From positions 1-61,041 of the forward strand of contig JAJYLZ010000016.1 in NCBI GenBank assembly GCA_021787395.1: a stretch of DNA of 61,041 bases, written 5' to 3'. The notes under the pieces were generated by a model. That model searched no databases. It saw nothing but the letters and a program-made list of their open reading frames with translations, and was not told the origin of the DNA. Below, in pieces: positions 25,119 to 35,156 of the stretch (position 1 is the first letter of the stretch; every line of letters starts with the position of its first letter). This stretch comes from Chloroflexota bacterium (GTDB lineage Bacteria > Chloroflexota > Limnocylindria > Limnocylindrales > CSP1-4). The position numbers were made by a program, and so were the translations under genes.

Positions 25119-26515
25119 CGGGTTGCCCTCCCCTTCGTGGTTGCCGCGCTGGAGTGGACGGCCGGCGCGATCCCCGCCGCGCGGCGGAGCCGCTCCCCCG
25201 GCAGGGCGACGGGGTGGCGCGCGGCAGCGCCACGGACGTCACGGCCCGACGGCATGCCGCCTCGCCGCGGGGCGGGGGCGGCCCGTCGGCCGGCGCCACC
25301 GCGAGGGGCGGCGCCGGCGGAGCGGAGCCGGATCGGCTCGGCGCGCACGGAGCGGTCGGGCTCGAGTCCGGGGATCACCGTCGACGGCAGCGGCCGCTGG
25401 AGCAGCCGCTGGATGTCGCGCAGGAGGTCGGCCTCGTCGACGCAGACGAGCGAGATCGCCTGGCCGCCGACGCCGGCGCGGCCGGTGCGGCCGATGCGGT
25501 GGACGTAGTCTGAGGCGACCATCGGCAGCTCGTAGTTCACCACGTGCGGCAGCGCCTCGATGTCGAGGCCGCGGGCGGCGATGTCGGTCGCGACGAGGAT
25601 CCCCACCCGGCCCGCCTTGAAGTCGCCCAGCGCGCGGACCCGCTGCGCCTGGCTCTTGTTGCCGTGGATGGCCGCCGCGGCGATCCCGTCCCGGCCCAGC
25701 TGCTCCGCGAGGCGGTTCGCGCCGTGCTTGGTGCGGGTGAACACGAGCGCCTGCGACACCCGGCCCGACGCCACGAGGTGGACCAGCGCCTCCCGCTTGC
25801 GCTCGCGGTCCACGGGGATGACCACCTGGTCCACGAGCTCCGCGGCACTGTTCCGGGGCGCCACGTCCACCGTGGCCGGGTCCACCAGCAGGCCCTCGGC
25901 GAGGTCGCGGATGTCGCTCGAGAAGGTGGCCGAGAAGAGCAGGCTCTGCCGCCGCGCCGGGAGCAGCGCCAGCACGCGCCGGATGTCGCGGATGAACCCC
26001 ATGTCGAGCATCCGGTCCGCCTCGTCGAGGACGAGGATCTCGACCCGCGAGAGGTCGATCGTCCGCTGCGCGACGTGGTCGAGCAGGCGCCCGGGCGTGG
26101 CGACCACGATCGGGGCGCCCTTGCGCAGCGCGCTCGCCTGGGGGCTGAAGCCGACGCCGCCGTAGATCGCCGCCGAGCGGACGGGCCGGTGCCGGCCGTA
26201 GGTGCGGACGCTCTCCTCGACCTGGAGCGCGAGCTCGCGGGTGGGCGCCAGCACGAGTGCCCGGACCGGCGGGGGGACCCGGCCGGGGGCCGCCGAGCGC
26301 GCCGTGCCGGCGGGGTCGCCCTCGCCGAGGCGCTGGAGCATGGGCAGCACGAACGCGGCCGTCTTGCCGGTGCCCGTCTGGGCGGCGGCCAGCAGGTCGC
26401 GGCCGGCGAGGACGATGGGGATGGCCTTGCGCTGGACGGGCGTGGGCTCGGTGTAGCCCTCGTCGACCACTGCGCGCAGGAGGTGGGACGCCAGCCCGAG
26501 GCTGTCGAAGGACAT
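25115..26515 (-). CDS. DEAD-box RNA helicase (RhlE-like)
   Basis: The 466-aa protein carries the complete DEAD-box set: Q motif [31 protein letters not shown], Walker [46 protein letters not shown], and in the second RecA domain [24 protein letters not shown] and [13 protein letters not shown] basic, Pro/Gly-rich tail of about 75 residues follows, typical of cold- or ribosome-related RhlE proteins. ATG 26515 begins directly at the Q motif; CAGGAG lies about 11 bases upstream. First gene of a three-gene overlapping operon and divergent from the sigma-factor gene. Confidence 0.95.
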   Translation of the reverse strand: MSFDSLGLASHLLRAVVDEGYTEPTPVQRKAIPIVLAGRDLLAAAQTGTGKTAAFVLPMLQRLGEGDPAGTARSAAPGRVPPPVRALVLAPTRELALQVEESVRTYGRHRPVRSAAIYGGVGFSPQASALRKGAPIVVATPGRLLDHVAQRTIDLSRVEILVLDEADRMLDMGFIRDIRRVLALLPARRQSLLFSATFSSDIRDLAEGLLVDPATVDVAPRNSAAELVDQVVIPVDRERKREALVHLVASGRVSQALVFTRTKHGANRLAEQLGRDGIAAAAIHGNKSQAQRVRALGDFKAGRVGILVATDIAARGLDIEALPHVVNYELPMVASDYVHRIGRTGRAGVGGQAISLVCVDEADLLRDIQRLLQRPLPSTVIPGLEPDRSVRAEPIRLRSAGAAPRGGAGRRAAPAPRRGGMPSGRDVRGAAARHPVALPGERLRRAAGIAPAVHSSAATTKGRATR

Positions 26516-26894
26516 GGAGGATGCGCTCCTGAGGGCCCTCCCGCAGCAGCGGGGCCCGGTCAGGGCAGGCAGTTGGATCGAGATCGGGCGGCACCATGGC
26601 CGCGGACGCAGACCGGAGCGTCCATCGAGCGCGAAGAGGGAGAGTGTACCGCATCTGCGCTCGAACCCCCGAGAACGCAGGCGAGGATCGCCCGGGGCGC
26701 TCCCCGGATCGGGCGTAGAGTAGGGTCCCGGCATCCCGCCGGCAGCCGCTGCGAGGTGCGGGATTACCAGTCAGGCGCTTGTCCCGAGTTCGGGAACGTT
26801 CCACGGCGCCGCGGCGCCACCCCTGCTCGATCACGACGCGCTCCGAGAGCCCACCGCGCAGGAACTGGCAGAGACAGCCGAGGAAGAGGTCGGC
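26516..26894. other. Divergent promoter region between helicase and sigma factor
   Basis: This 379-base stretch has no credible gene. It must hold the promoters of both flanking genes. Visible items are the motif GTCAGGCGCTTGTCCC at 26770-26785 (see the entry at 20466), a perfect palindrome GGAACGTTCC at 26793-26802, and a -10-like TACACT on the minus strand near 26643. No convincing -35/-10 pair stands out. Confidence 0.5.
26770..26785 (+). promoter_or_regulatory. Second copy of the shared upstream motif
   Basis: GTCAGGCGCTTGTCCC lies 109 bases before the sigma-factor GTG and matches 20466-20482 except for one missing G. The palindrome GGAACGTTCC follows 7 bases later. Confidence 0.4.
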
Positions 26895-28301
<1,407 letters not shown>

Positions 28302-28366
28302 GGGAGGCGAGGGGTGGGCGTTGGCGGCGAGGTTGCCGCCGTCGTCCGCGTCGCCGCCGGAATCGA

Positions 28367-28398
28367 GACGGCCCCGGGGCGTTGGCCCCGGGGCCGTC
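28367..28398. terminator. Perfect 14-bp hairpin, bidirectional terminator
   Basis: Arms 28367-28380 and 28385-28398 (GACGGCCCCGGGGC and its exact complement) close on a GTTG tetraloop. It lies between the converging sigma-factor and zinc-ribbon genes. No T-run follows on either strand. Confidence 0.85.
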
Positions 28399-28413
28399 GC
28401 AGGCCGCTGAGAT

Positions 28414-28752
28414 CTACCGGCTGCGGAAGCAGTCGGAGCAGTAGACGGGCTTGCCGCTGGTCGGGTTGAACGGGACGCGGGCCTCGCGCCCGCAGCTCGA
28501 GCAGGTCGCCGAGAACATCTCGCGCGGCCCCGAGCTGTAGGAGGAGCGGCCGGACCCGTAGGACGAGCCGCCGTAGGACGAGCCGCCGCCGTAGGACGAG
28601 CCGCCGTCGCGGGCGGCCTTCTTGGCGGCCCGGCAGGACGGGCAGCGGCGGGGCTCGGTGAAGCCCTTCTGGGCGTAGAAGTCCTGCTCGCTGGCGGTGA
28701 AGGTGAACTCCGACCGGCAGTCGCTGCAGGTGAGGGTGCGATCCATGGTCAC
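28414..28752 (-). CDS. Zinc-ribbon protein of the CxxC-x17-CxxC type
   Basis: The 112-aa protein contains four CxxC knuckles: CSDC and CPSC in an N-terminal ribbon (residues ~9-43), then after a Gly/Ser/Tyr-rich linker (GGSSYGGGSSYGGSSYGSGRSSYSSG) CSSC and CSDC separated by exactly 17 residues, the spacing that names this small family. It probably binds two zinc ions and may act in nucleic-acid or protein contacts; no function is known to me. The GTG at 28752 has AAGGAG 6 bases upstream; an in-frame ATG two codons later is less well placed. Confidence 0.88.
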   Translation of the reverse strand: MTMDRTLTCSDCRSEFTFTASEQDFYAQKGFTEPRRCPSCRAAKKAARDGGSSYGGGSSYGGSSYGSGRSSYSSGPREMFSATCSSCGREARVPFNPTSGKPVYCSDCFRSR

Positions 28753-28824
28753 GAAAAACTCCTTGCTCCGGCCGGTCGAGCGGGTTCCTGATGACCCGCA
28801 TTGCGGCGAGAGAAAGGAGTTCCG

Positions 28825-28989
28825 ATGGCTTTGGCCGGATATGGGTGCTGGTACCCGGCACTCCCGGGCTGCCGCGAATGGTGCGGCACGACGGGCGCGC
28901 GGTCAAGTGGGATTGTCAGCGTCCCTCCGCGACGGCGTGCAGGCGGGGCCCGCCGTAGAGCGCGAGGCGCCCACCGCCCGGCTCGATGA
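28825..28989 (+). CDS. Possible small Cys/Trp-rich peptide gene (54 aa)
   Basis: A short frame starts at ATG 28825 with a near-ideal AAGGAG (28814-28819) 5 bases upstream. It encodes MALAGYGCWYPALPGCREWCG, then an Arg/Gly-rich tail. No homologue comes to mind. Against it, AACTCCTT at 28757-28764 makes an inverted repeat with the AAGGAGTT, so the apparent ribosome-binding site may be part of a symmetric regulatory element for the divergent zinc-ribbon gene. The second half is compositionally like random GC-rich frame. Confidence 0.3.
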   Translation: MALAGYGCWYPALPGCREWCGTTGARSSGIVSVPPRRRAGGARRRARGAHRPAR

Positions 28990-29040
28990 CGACCTCCTGG
29001 GTGTTCACCCTGGAGGTGCGCCGGACTCGAGGCGCAGCGG

Positions 29041-30162
29041 CTACTCCCAGCGGAAGAAGCGGGCCGAGACCGTCAGGCACACGAGGAACCAGCCTGCGAG
29101 CACGGCCACGTCCACGGGCAGCGGCGCGAACGCCGAGCCGCTGACCATGACCTGCCGCAGCGCGTCGCCGAGGTAGGTCAGCGGCAGCAGCGTCGCGATC
29201 GGGCGCAGGACGCTGGGCATGATCTCGAGCGGGAAGAACACGCCCGAGAGGAACATCATCGGGAACTGGATCACCTGCACGATGCCGTTGGCCGCCTCCT
29301 CGGTCCGGGCGAAGGCCGCCACCACGTAGCCGATCGAGATGAAGCTGAGCGCGCCGAGCACGACCAGCGCCGCCATGACCCACAGCGAGCCCAGGACCTG
29401 GACCCCGAACACCGCCACCCCGATCCCCACGATCAGCACCGCCTGGACCAGCCCGATGAGCAGCCGCAGCAGCACGTTGCTGCCGACGAGCGTCCAGCGC
29501 GGCAGCGGCGTCGCGCCGAGGCGCTTGAGGATCAGCTTCTCGCGCTGGGCGACCAGCGGCACGGCCCCGAACACGCCCAGCTGCATCAGCGCCATGCCCA
29601 GGATGCCGGGCACGAGGTACGCGGCCGAGGTGAGGTCCTGGGTCTGGAGCGTGCGGTCCGTGACGCCCAGGGCCGGCGAGCGCCCGGTGAGGGTGACGTT
29701 GAGCGAGGCCACGACCTGGCTCGCGACCTGGCGGATGGTGGTGCTGGCGGTCTGCTGGCTCGGGTCGGTGTAGACCTCCAGCGTCGCCGCACTCGACGGC
29801 CCCGCCGCGCCCGGCGAGCCCGGGCCCCCGGACGCGGCCGCCACGGACGCCCCCAGCCCGGCCGGCACCACGATGATCCCGTTCAGGGCACCCTTCTGCA
29901 TCGCTTGGCGGCTGGCCTGGAGGGTGCCGTCCTCGAGGTGGAGCAGGGGCACCTGGCCGAACGCCTGCCGCAGACCCGCCGACGCGGCCGTGCCGTCCTG
30001 GTCCACCCAGCCCACGTTGTAGGTCGTGTCGCCGCCGCCCGAGAAGATCGCCCCGAACAGCAGGATGAAGATCACCGGGAAGGCGAGCGTCCAGAACAGG
30101 GCCGTCCGGTCGCGCACGAAGCTGCGGATGTTGGCGCGGGTGAGCATCACGAGGGCGTGCAT
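29041..30162 (-). CDS. ABC-2 type exporter permease
   Basis: The 373-aa protein has one N-terminal membrane helix (ALFWTLAFPVIFILLFGAIF, ~20-40), an extracytoplasmic domain of about 150 residues, then five membrane helices from AAYLVPGILGMALMQLGVFG onward. The ABC-2 signature region includes LPRWTLVGSNVLLRLLIGL and FPMMFLSGVFFPLEIMPSVLRPIATLLPLTYLGDALR. It pairs with the ATPase encoded just upstream (25-base gap) as a DrrAB/NodIJ-like exporter. The substrate is not deducible; drug or lipid export is typical. Confidence 0.92.
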   Translation of the reverse strand: MHALVMLTRANIRSFVRDRTALFWTLAFPVIFILLFGAIFSGGGDTTYNVGWVDQDGTAASAGLRQAFGQVPLLHLEDGTLQASRQAMQKGALNGIIVVPAGLGASVAAASGGPGSPGAAGPSSAATLEVYTDPSQQTASTTIRQVASQVVASLNVTLTGRSPALGVTDRTLQTQDLTSAAYLVPGILGMALMQLGVFGAVPLVAQREKLILKRLGATPLPRWTLVGSNVLLRLLIGLVQAVLIVGIGVAVFGVQVLGSLWVMAALVVLGALSFISIGYVVAAFARTEEAANGIVQVIQFPMMFLSGVFFPLEIMPSVLRPIATLLPLTYLGDALRQVMVSGSAFAPLPVDVAVLAGWFLVCLTVSARFFRWE

Positions 30163-30187
30163 CGCGGCCTCCTTGCCTCCCGGGCGG

Positions 30188-31156
30188 CTACTCGCGCAGC
30201 GCGCGGCCGGTGAGGTCGAGGAACACGTCCTCGAGCGTCGCCCGCCGGATGCCGAGGTTGCGGGGCTCCAGGCCGAGCTGCTCGGCCCGGCCCAGGAGCG
30301 CGCCGATCGTCGCGGAGACGTCTCCGGTGTACAGCACCGTCACCCCGTCCTCGAGCATCGCCCGCTCCACGCGCGGCAGCTGCTCGAGCTCCGGGACGGA
30401 GAGCCCGGGCAGCGTGTCGAAGAACACGGCGCGCTCGTGGAACCGCCGCGTGACGAGCGCCTCCACCGTGCCCGACTCCAGCACGCGGCCGTGGTCCATG
30501 ATCGCGACCCGGTCGCACAGCTGCTCCGCCTCCTCCATGTAGTGGGTCGTGAGCAGGACCGAGGTGCCGCCCTCGCGGAGGCGCAGGACGAGGTCCCACA
30601 GCGAGCGCCGGGCCTGGGGGTCCATGCCGGTGGTCGGCTCGTCGAGGAACACGAGCTCCGGCTCGTTCACCAGCGCGAGCGCGACCGAGAGGCGCTGGCG
30701 CTGGCCGCCCGAGAGCTGGCGCGTCTGCGCGTGGCGCCGCTCGCCCAGGTCGACCGCCTCGAGCAGCCACGCCGTCGGCCGGCTGCGCGCGTAGAAGGAG
30801 CGGAACAGGTCGAGGACCTCGACGACGGTGAGGAACGGGTACAGCGCCGCGGTCTGCAGCTGCACGCCGACGCGCTCCTTGATGCGGTCGGCGTGGTGGG
30901 CGGCGTCGATGCCCAGGACCCGCACTGTGCCCTCGTCGGGGCTCCGGAGCCCCTCGAGGATCTCGACCGTGGTCGTCTTGCCGGCGCCGTTGGGCCCGAG
31001 CAGGCCGAAGATCTCGCCGCGGTGGACCTCGAAGCTGATGCTGTCGACGGCCTGGACGTCGCCATAGCGCTTGCGGAGCCGGGCGACCTCGATGACGGCG
31101 CCGTCACCGGTCGCCGGCGTCGCCGCCCCGTCCTGGCCGCTCGGGCTGATCGCCAT
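30188..31156 (-). CDS. ABC transporter ATP-binding protein (exporter type)
   Basis: The 322-aa protein has Walker A GPNGAGKTT, Q-loop VQLQTAALYPFLTV, signature LSGGQRQRL, Walker B LVFLDEPTTGMDP and switch His TTHYMEEAE. A C-terminal extension of about 100 residues with VFLDLTGRALRE marks the DrrA/CcmA-like multidrug branch. ATG 31156 (MAIS) is preferred to the TTG three codons earlier. It is transcribed first, 25 bases before its permease. Confidence 0.94.
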   Translation of the reverse strand: MAISPSGQDGAATPATGDGAVIEVARLRKRYGDVQAVDSISFEVHRGEIFGLLGPNGAGKTTTVEILEGLRSPDEGTVRVLGIDAAHHADRIKERVGVQLQTAALYPFLTVVEVLDLFRSFYARSRPTAWLLEAVDLGERRHAQTRQLSGGQRQRLSVALALVNEPELVFLDEPTTGMDPQARRSLWDLVLRLREGGTSVLLTTHYMEEAEQLCDRVAIMDHGRVLESGTVEALVTRRFHERAVFFDTLPGLSVPELEQLPRVERAMLEDGVTVLYTGDVSATIGALLGRAEQLGLEPRNLGIRRATLEDVFLDLTGRALRE

Positions 31157-31257
31157 CGGGGGCAAGTCTAGCCAGCCGTCGGATCGGCGCAGGATTCGGC
31201 CCCGGCTGTACCGGCGGACTCCCGATCAGGCGGCCCCGCGGTCGGCCCGCGGGCCTG

Positions 31258-33387
31258 CTACGGCCGCCCGGGGCGGGTCGGAGGCTGCCCCGGGATGTTG
31301 GCGGCCTCGGCGACCGCGGCGGCCACAATGGCCGGCGACACGCGGGCGACGCCCGAGGGTCCGCCGATCCAGATTGTCCCGTCCGGGGCGATGGAGACGG
31401 CCCCGGGCGCGATGTCCGGGACCGCGACCACGGCGCGGCCGCCGCTGAACCGGATCAGCCCGGCGTCGGTCCAGGTCCAGGCCGCCCCGTCCGGAGCGAT
31501 GGCGATATGCCCGGCCCACCCGTCGCCGACGGGCCTCACCGTCCAGCTGGACCCGGACTGGTGGGCGATCCAGACTCGGCCCGGGGCCCAGGTCCCGCTC
31601 TCGCTCAGGGTGGCCCAGAGGCTGCCGTCCGGGCCGACGGCGAACCGCCCGGGGACGAGCTGGCGCGTCGCCGGCTGCGGGATGGCGACCGTGACCCAGT
31701 GGCCGCCGTCGTACCGCCCGATGGGCGCCAGCGGCGAGTCGGGGCTGGTGGCCCAGACGCTTCCGTCCGGGGTGACCACCACGTCCGATGTCGCCAGCGG
31801 CCACCCGATCCGCGTCCATGCCCCGCCCTCCTGCCGCCAGGCCTCGACCGCCGGGTCCCAGACGCTGAGGGCCCACACCGTGCCGTCCGCCCCGATGTCC
31901 GCCGCGGCGTAGAAGCCGTCGTCGAGCACGAACCACCGGCCGCCGCGGCGAACGTCGAGGCCGCGATACGAGGCCACGGCAAGCGTGCCGTCGCGCCCGA
32001 TGGCGAGGTCGATGATCCATGTGTCTGGACCCGAGGACGGGAGCGGAACCGGCGTGCACCGGCCGTTCGCCACGTGCCAGAGCTCGTTGTCGGCCGCCCA
32101 CGCCTCGGTCGCCGAGACGGCGACGATGACCTGCCCGACCCTGCAGGTGGCGGCCCGCGGGCCGAACCCGACCCAGCGGCTCCCGTCGAGGCGGGACAGG
32201 CCGTCGGCCGTGACCGCGACCACCCCGTCTCGAGAGGCGACGATGGCGTTGACCGTTGGCATCCACGCGGCCCCCGGCGTCGGCAGCCCGTCGCCCGGCC
32301 CGTAGGCCGTCCAGCCTGCGCTGCCCAGGTGCGCCACACCGGCCCCGGGCAGAGGGCCGGGGTCGACGTCCTCCGACTGCGCCTGCGCCGGGCGGGTTCC
32401 GGCCGCCGCCCAGAGGCTGCCGTCGGGCGCGATGGAGAGCGACAGCGTCCCGGTGAGCTCGACGGTGCTCCCGCCGCGCGCGTCCGCCCAGGTCGTGCCG
32501 TCGAACCGGGCGACCCCATCCTGGCCGCCCGCCCACACGGTCCCGTCGTCGCCGGCCGCGAGCACGGCCACGTCGCGCAGGCCGTCGTCGTCGTACGTCG
32601 TCCACTGCTTTCCGTTGTAGCGCGAGACCGAGATGTACCCGTCCGACCCCAGGTCCGTCACCCAGACGTCCCCGCGCCGGTCGATCGCGATCGCGCCGGC
32701 CCCGGGCCCTACCGCGTCGCGGCAGACCTCGGTCCACGCCTCGCCGTCCCAGTGGAAGACACCGACGTCCGTGGCCACCCAGACGGAGCGGTCGTACGCC
32801 TCGGCCAGGCCGGTGACATAGCCGACCGCCGGGAGGCTGTCCCGCATCGCCTGCCCGTCGAACCAGGCCGGCCCGAGCTGCTGTCCGCCGAACAGCCACA
32901 CGCCGCCGTCCCGGGCGGCGGCGATGGAATACCCGCCGAACAGCGCGTCGTCGTCCACCGTCCAGGTGCCGATCGCCTGCCCGGTCGCGTCCAGGCGGGC
33001 GAGGTGGCCGCCCGCCATCGACCAGAACCCGGAGACCGCATCGGCGACGAGCTGGCCGCCCGCCGGCGACCAGGCCGACAGCGTCTCCAGGCCGGTGGGG
33101 TGGAGGGCCCGGGGATGGCGCGCGATCGGCCCGGGCAGCGCGACGGTCCGCGGCGTCCGGCACGACGCCTGGGCCGGGATAGGAGCAAGCGCGTTGCCTG
33201 GCATGGCCGACGGCACGACGGCCACCGGCGGCAGCGTCGGCGGTGGCGAAACGGCGGGCCGGTCCGGCGCCTTGCCCAGCACGCCGAGCGCCACGACCGC
33301 AGCCAGCCCGGCGCCCACGAGCGCGACCGACCGCCAGGGACGTCCACCCTCCTGCGCGACCCTCGCGGGCGTCAGACTGAACGACAT
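31258..33387 (-). CDS. Membrane-anchored beta-propeller protein
   Basis: The 709-aa protein has a cytoplasmic N-terminus of about 20 residues, one membrane helix (SVALVGAGLAAVVALGVLG), a Pro-rich stalk and a large extracellular domain. This domain is made of repeated units of the form D/G-G-S/T-V/L-W-A/V (GGVWLFGGQ, RSVWVATDVGVFHWDG, GDVWVTDLGSDG, GTVWAGGQDGVARFDG, GSLWAAAGT, GTVWALSVW, GSVWATSPD, GSLWATLSES, GTIWIGGPSGVARV). These resemble the two-component-regulator propeller repeat, enough for one or two propeller rings. No kinase or DNA-binding domain follows, so it may be a sensor or binding protein of the cell surface. Confidence 0.85.
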   Translation of the reverse strand: MSFSLTPARVAQEGGRPWRSVALVGAGLAAVVALGVLGKAPDRPAVSPPPTLPPVAVVPSAMPGNALAPIPAQASCRTPRTVALPGPIARHPRALHPTGLETLSAWSPAGGQLVADAVSGFWSMAGGHLARLDATGQAIGTWTVDDDALFGGYSIAAARDGGVWLFGGQQLGPAWFDGQAMRDSLPAVGYVTGLAEAYDRSVWVATDVGVFHWDGEAWTEVCRDAVGPGAGAIAIDRRGDVWVTDLGSDGYISVSRYNGKQWTTYDDDGLRDVAVLAAGDDGTVWAGGQDGVARFDGTTWADARGGSTVELTGTLSLSIAPDGSLWAAAGTRPAQAQSEDVDPGPLPGAGVAHLGSAGWTAYGPGDGLPTPGAAWMPTVNAIVASRDGVVAVTADGLSRLDGSRWVGFGPRAATCRVGQVIVAVSATEAWAADNELWHVANGRCTPVPLPSSGPDTWIIDLAIGRDGTLAVASYRGLDVRRGGRWFVLDDGFYAAADIGADGTVWALSVWDPAVEAWRQEGGAWTRIGWPLATSDVVVTPDGSVWATSPDSPLAPIGRYDGGHWVTVAIPQPATRQLVPGRFAVGPDGSLWATLSESGTWAPGRVWIAHQSGSSWTVRPVGDGWAGHIAIAPDGAAWTWTDAGLIRFSGGRAVVAVPDIAPGAVSIAPDGTIWIGGPSGVARVSPAIVAAAVAEAANIPGQPPTRPGRP

Positions 33388-33512
33388 CGACGCGCCTCGC
33401 TGCGACGCCTCGCGCGCCGCGGCCCGTCAACCCTCGTCGGGCCGCCGCCGGCGCGCAAGAGGCGTTCGTCGCCAAACGCCGCGCGGGCGCATGGCCCGTC
33501 GAGCCGCCGGAG

Positions 33513-33557
33513 GCGGCCGGGCGCTCCCGGTCAGGGCGCCAGCTCGGTGCGGCCGCT
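33513..33557. repeat. 45-bp direct repeat, copy A (left boundary of the polyol module; att-like)
   Basis: This segment matches 47486-47530 at 44 of 45 positions, same orientation. Read on the minus strand it spells SGRTELAP-stop followed by a hairpin (CCGGG-AGCG-CCCGG), that is, the final codons and 3' hairpin of the M28 peptidase gene at 47504. No other part of that gene is present here. The one mismatch is the third base of the Thr codon (ACC here, ACG there) and is synonymous. Confidence 0.9.
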
Positions 33558-33581
33558 TGCCCCGACCGTCCCGTCCGCGTG

Positions 33582-35156
33582 TCACAGCTCCGGATAGTGG
33601 GTGACGTTCTGGATGTCGCGGTACAGCGGCAGCAGCCGCTGATACGTGCGCCGGTAGACCCGCTCGTAGATGCCGCGGTAGACCTCGACATTCGCGGGGA
33701 TCGGCTCGAACCGATCGCCGATGCGGGTCATCGCCTCCGCTGCGGCCCTGAGGTCCGGGTACGCCCCCATTCCCACCGCCGCGTCCATCGCGGCGCCCAC
33801 GATCGAGGTCTCGCTGGTGTGCGCCCGCGAGACGGGCAGGTCGAAGACGTCCGCGGTCATCTGCATCAGCACGTCGCTCCGCGAGCCGCCGCCCGATGCG
33901 CGGATCTCTGTGATCGGGACCCCCGTCTTGCGCACCGTCACGTCGGCCCCCTCCTTGAGCGCGTACACGATCCCCTCGAGGATCGCCCGGTAGACGTAGG
34001 GACGCGTGTGGACGGCCCCGAAGCCCAGCAGCGCGCCCTTGGCGTACGGCGCCTGCTGCGGGGCGGGCGTCCAGTAGGGCTGGCAGACGAGCCCCTTGGA
34101 GCCCGGCGGGATGTCTCGGATGAGGTCCTCGAGCAGGTCTTCGGGGGCGGTCCCGCTTCCCTCGGCCTGGAGCCGCTCCTGCAGCCCGAACTCCTCCTTG
34201 AACCAGGAGACCAGCCAGAGCCCCCGCACGACGCCGACCTCGTTGTAGTACTCGCCGGGCACGGCAGACGGGTATGGCGGCACCATGGGGAACAGCTCGA
34301 CGTAGCGGCTGTTCTGGGTGTTGATCGTGGCCGTGGTCCCGAAGCTGATGCTCGCGCGGTCAGGCGTGAGGCACCCCGACCCGATCACGTCGCATGCCTT
34401 GTCGTTGGATGCGGCGAACATCGGCAGCCCGGCCGGGATCCCGGTCTCCGCGCTTGCCTTCGCGGTGACGTGTCCGAGCAGCTCCGTGGGCCTGACCAGG
34501 TCGGGCAGCTTCGCCCGCTCGAGCGGGTAGAGCCGCCATGCGAGGGCGCCCGGCTTCGCCCAGTCGAACCGCTTGAGGTCGAAGGGGATCGTCCCGATGA
34601 TGTTGCCGGTCGAGTCCTTGAGCTCACCCGTGAGGCGGTGGGTGAGGAACCCCGAGAGGAACAGGAACTTGTGCGTCCTGCCCCAGACCTCCGGCTGGTT
34701 CTGCCGGATCCAGTTGGACCGGCAGTACTGCACCGCGAACTCGATGATCGGGTAGACCCGCGCCGCCTTCGCGAGCAGGATCGCGGGTGCCGACAGCACC
34801 TTGCGGACGTCGGCCCGGCGCTCGTCGAGCCAGACGATCGCCGGGCGGAGCGGGTTGCCGTCGCGGTCCACGTTGACCATGGTGAGGCGCTGGGTCGTGA
34901 GCGCCACCGCCGCCAGCCGCTCTCGCGGGACGGGGTGCTCCGCCAGGAGCTGCGTCGTGGTGCGGCAGAGCATCTCCCAGTAGTACTCGGGGCGCTGCTC
35001 GGCCCAGCCGGGGTGCTCGCTGAAGTAGGGCTCGATCGGCGTCTTGACGAGGTGGACGAGCGATCCGGTCAGGTCCACGAGTGCCGCCCGCATCGACTGC
35101 GTGCCGGCATCGATCGCCAGGATCAGGTCGCCGCCGGATCGGGTCGATGGGTCCAT
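33582..35156 (-). CDS. FGGY-family carbohydrate/polyol kinase (YgcE/XylB-like)
   Basis: The 524-aa protein has the sugar-kinase fold: LAIDAGTQSMRAALVDL (phosphate 1 loop), VALTTQR, IVWLDERRA, ISFGTTATINT (ADP site) and ASGGGSRSDVLMQMTADVFDLPVSR (FGGY C-terminal signature). It is distinct from the glycerol kinase in the same operon and probably phosphorylates the unknown polyol or sugar imported by the adjacent ABC system. The pairing of an FGGY kinase, ETF-like subunits and a YgcU dehydrogenase mirrors E. coli ygcE/ygcQR/ygcU. Its start lies within the 3' end of etfA (34-base overlap), so it is the last, translationally coupled gene of the minus-strand operon. Confidence 0.88.
   Translation of the reverse strand: MDPSTRSGGDLILAIDAGTQSMRAALVDLTGSLVHLVKTPIEPYFSEHPGWAEQRPEYYWEMLCRTTTQLLAEHPVPRERLAAVALTTQRLTMVNVDRDGNPLRPAIVWLDERRADVRKVLSAPAILLAKAARVYPIIEFAVQYCRSNWIRQNQPEVWGRTHKFLFLSGFLTHRLTGELKDSTGNIIGTIPFDLKRFDWAKPGALAWRLYPLERAKLPDLVRPTELLGHVTAKASAETGIPAGLPMFAASNDKACDVIGSGCLTPDRASISFGTTATINTQNSRYVELFPMVPPYPSAVPGEYYNEVGVVRGLWLVSWFKEEFGLQERLQAEGSGTAPEDLLEDLIRDIPPGSKGLVCQPYWTPAPQQAPYAKGALLGFGAVHTRPYVYRAILEGIVYALKEGADVTVRKTGVPITEIRASGGGSRSDVLMQMTADVFDLPVSRAHTSETSIVGAAMDAAVGMGAYPDLRAAAEAMTRIGDRFEPIPANVEVYRGIYERVYRRTYQRLLPLYRDIQNVTHYPEL

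Noticed and set aside
26793..26802. LexA/SOS operator at GGAACGTTCC
   Set aside because: The palindrome lacks the spacing of GAAC-N4-GTTC boxes, and 10-bp GC-rich palindromes are expected by chance. Kept only as a note.
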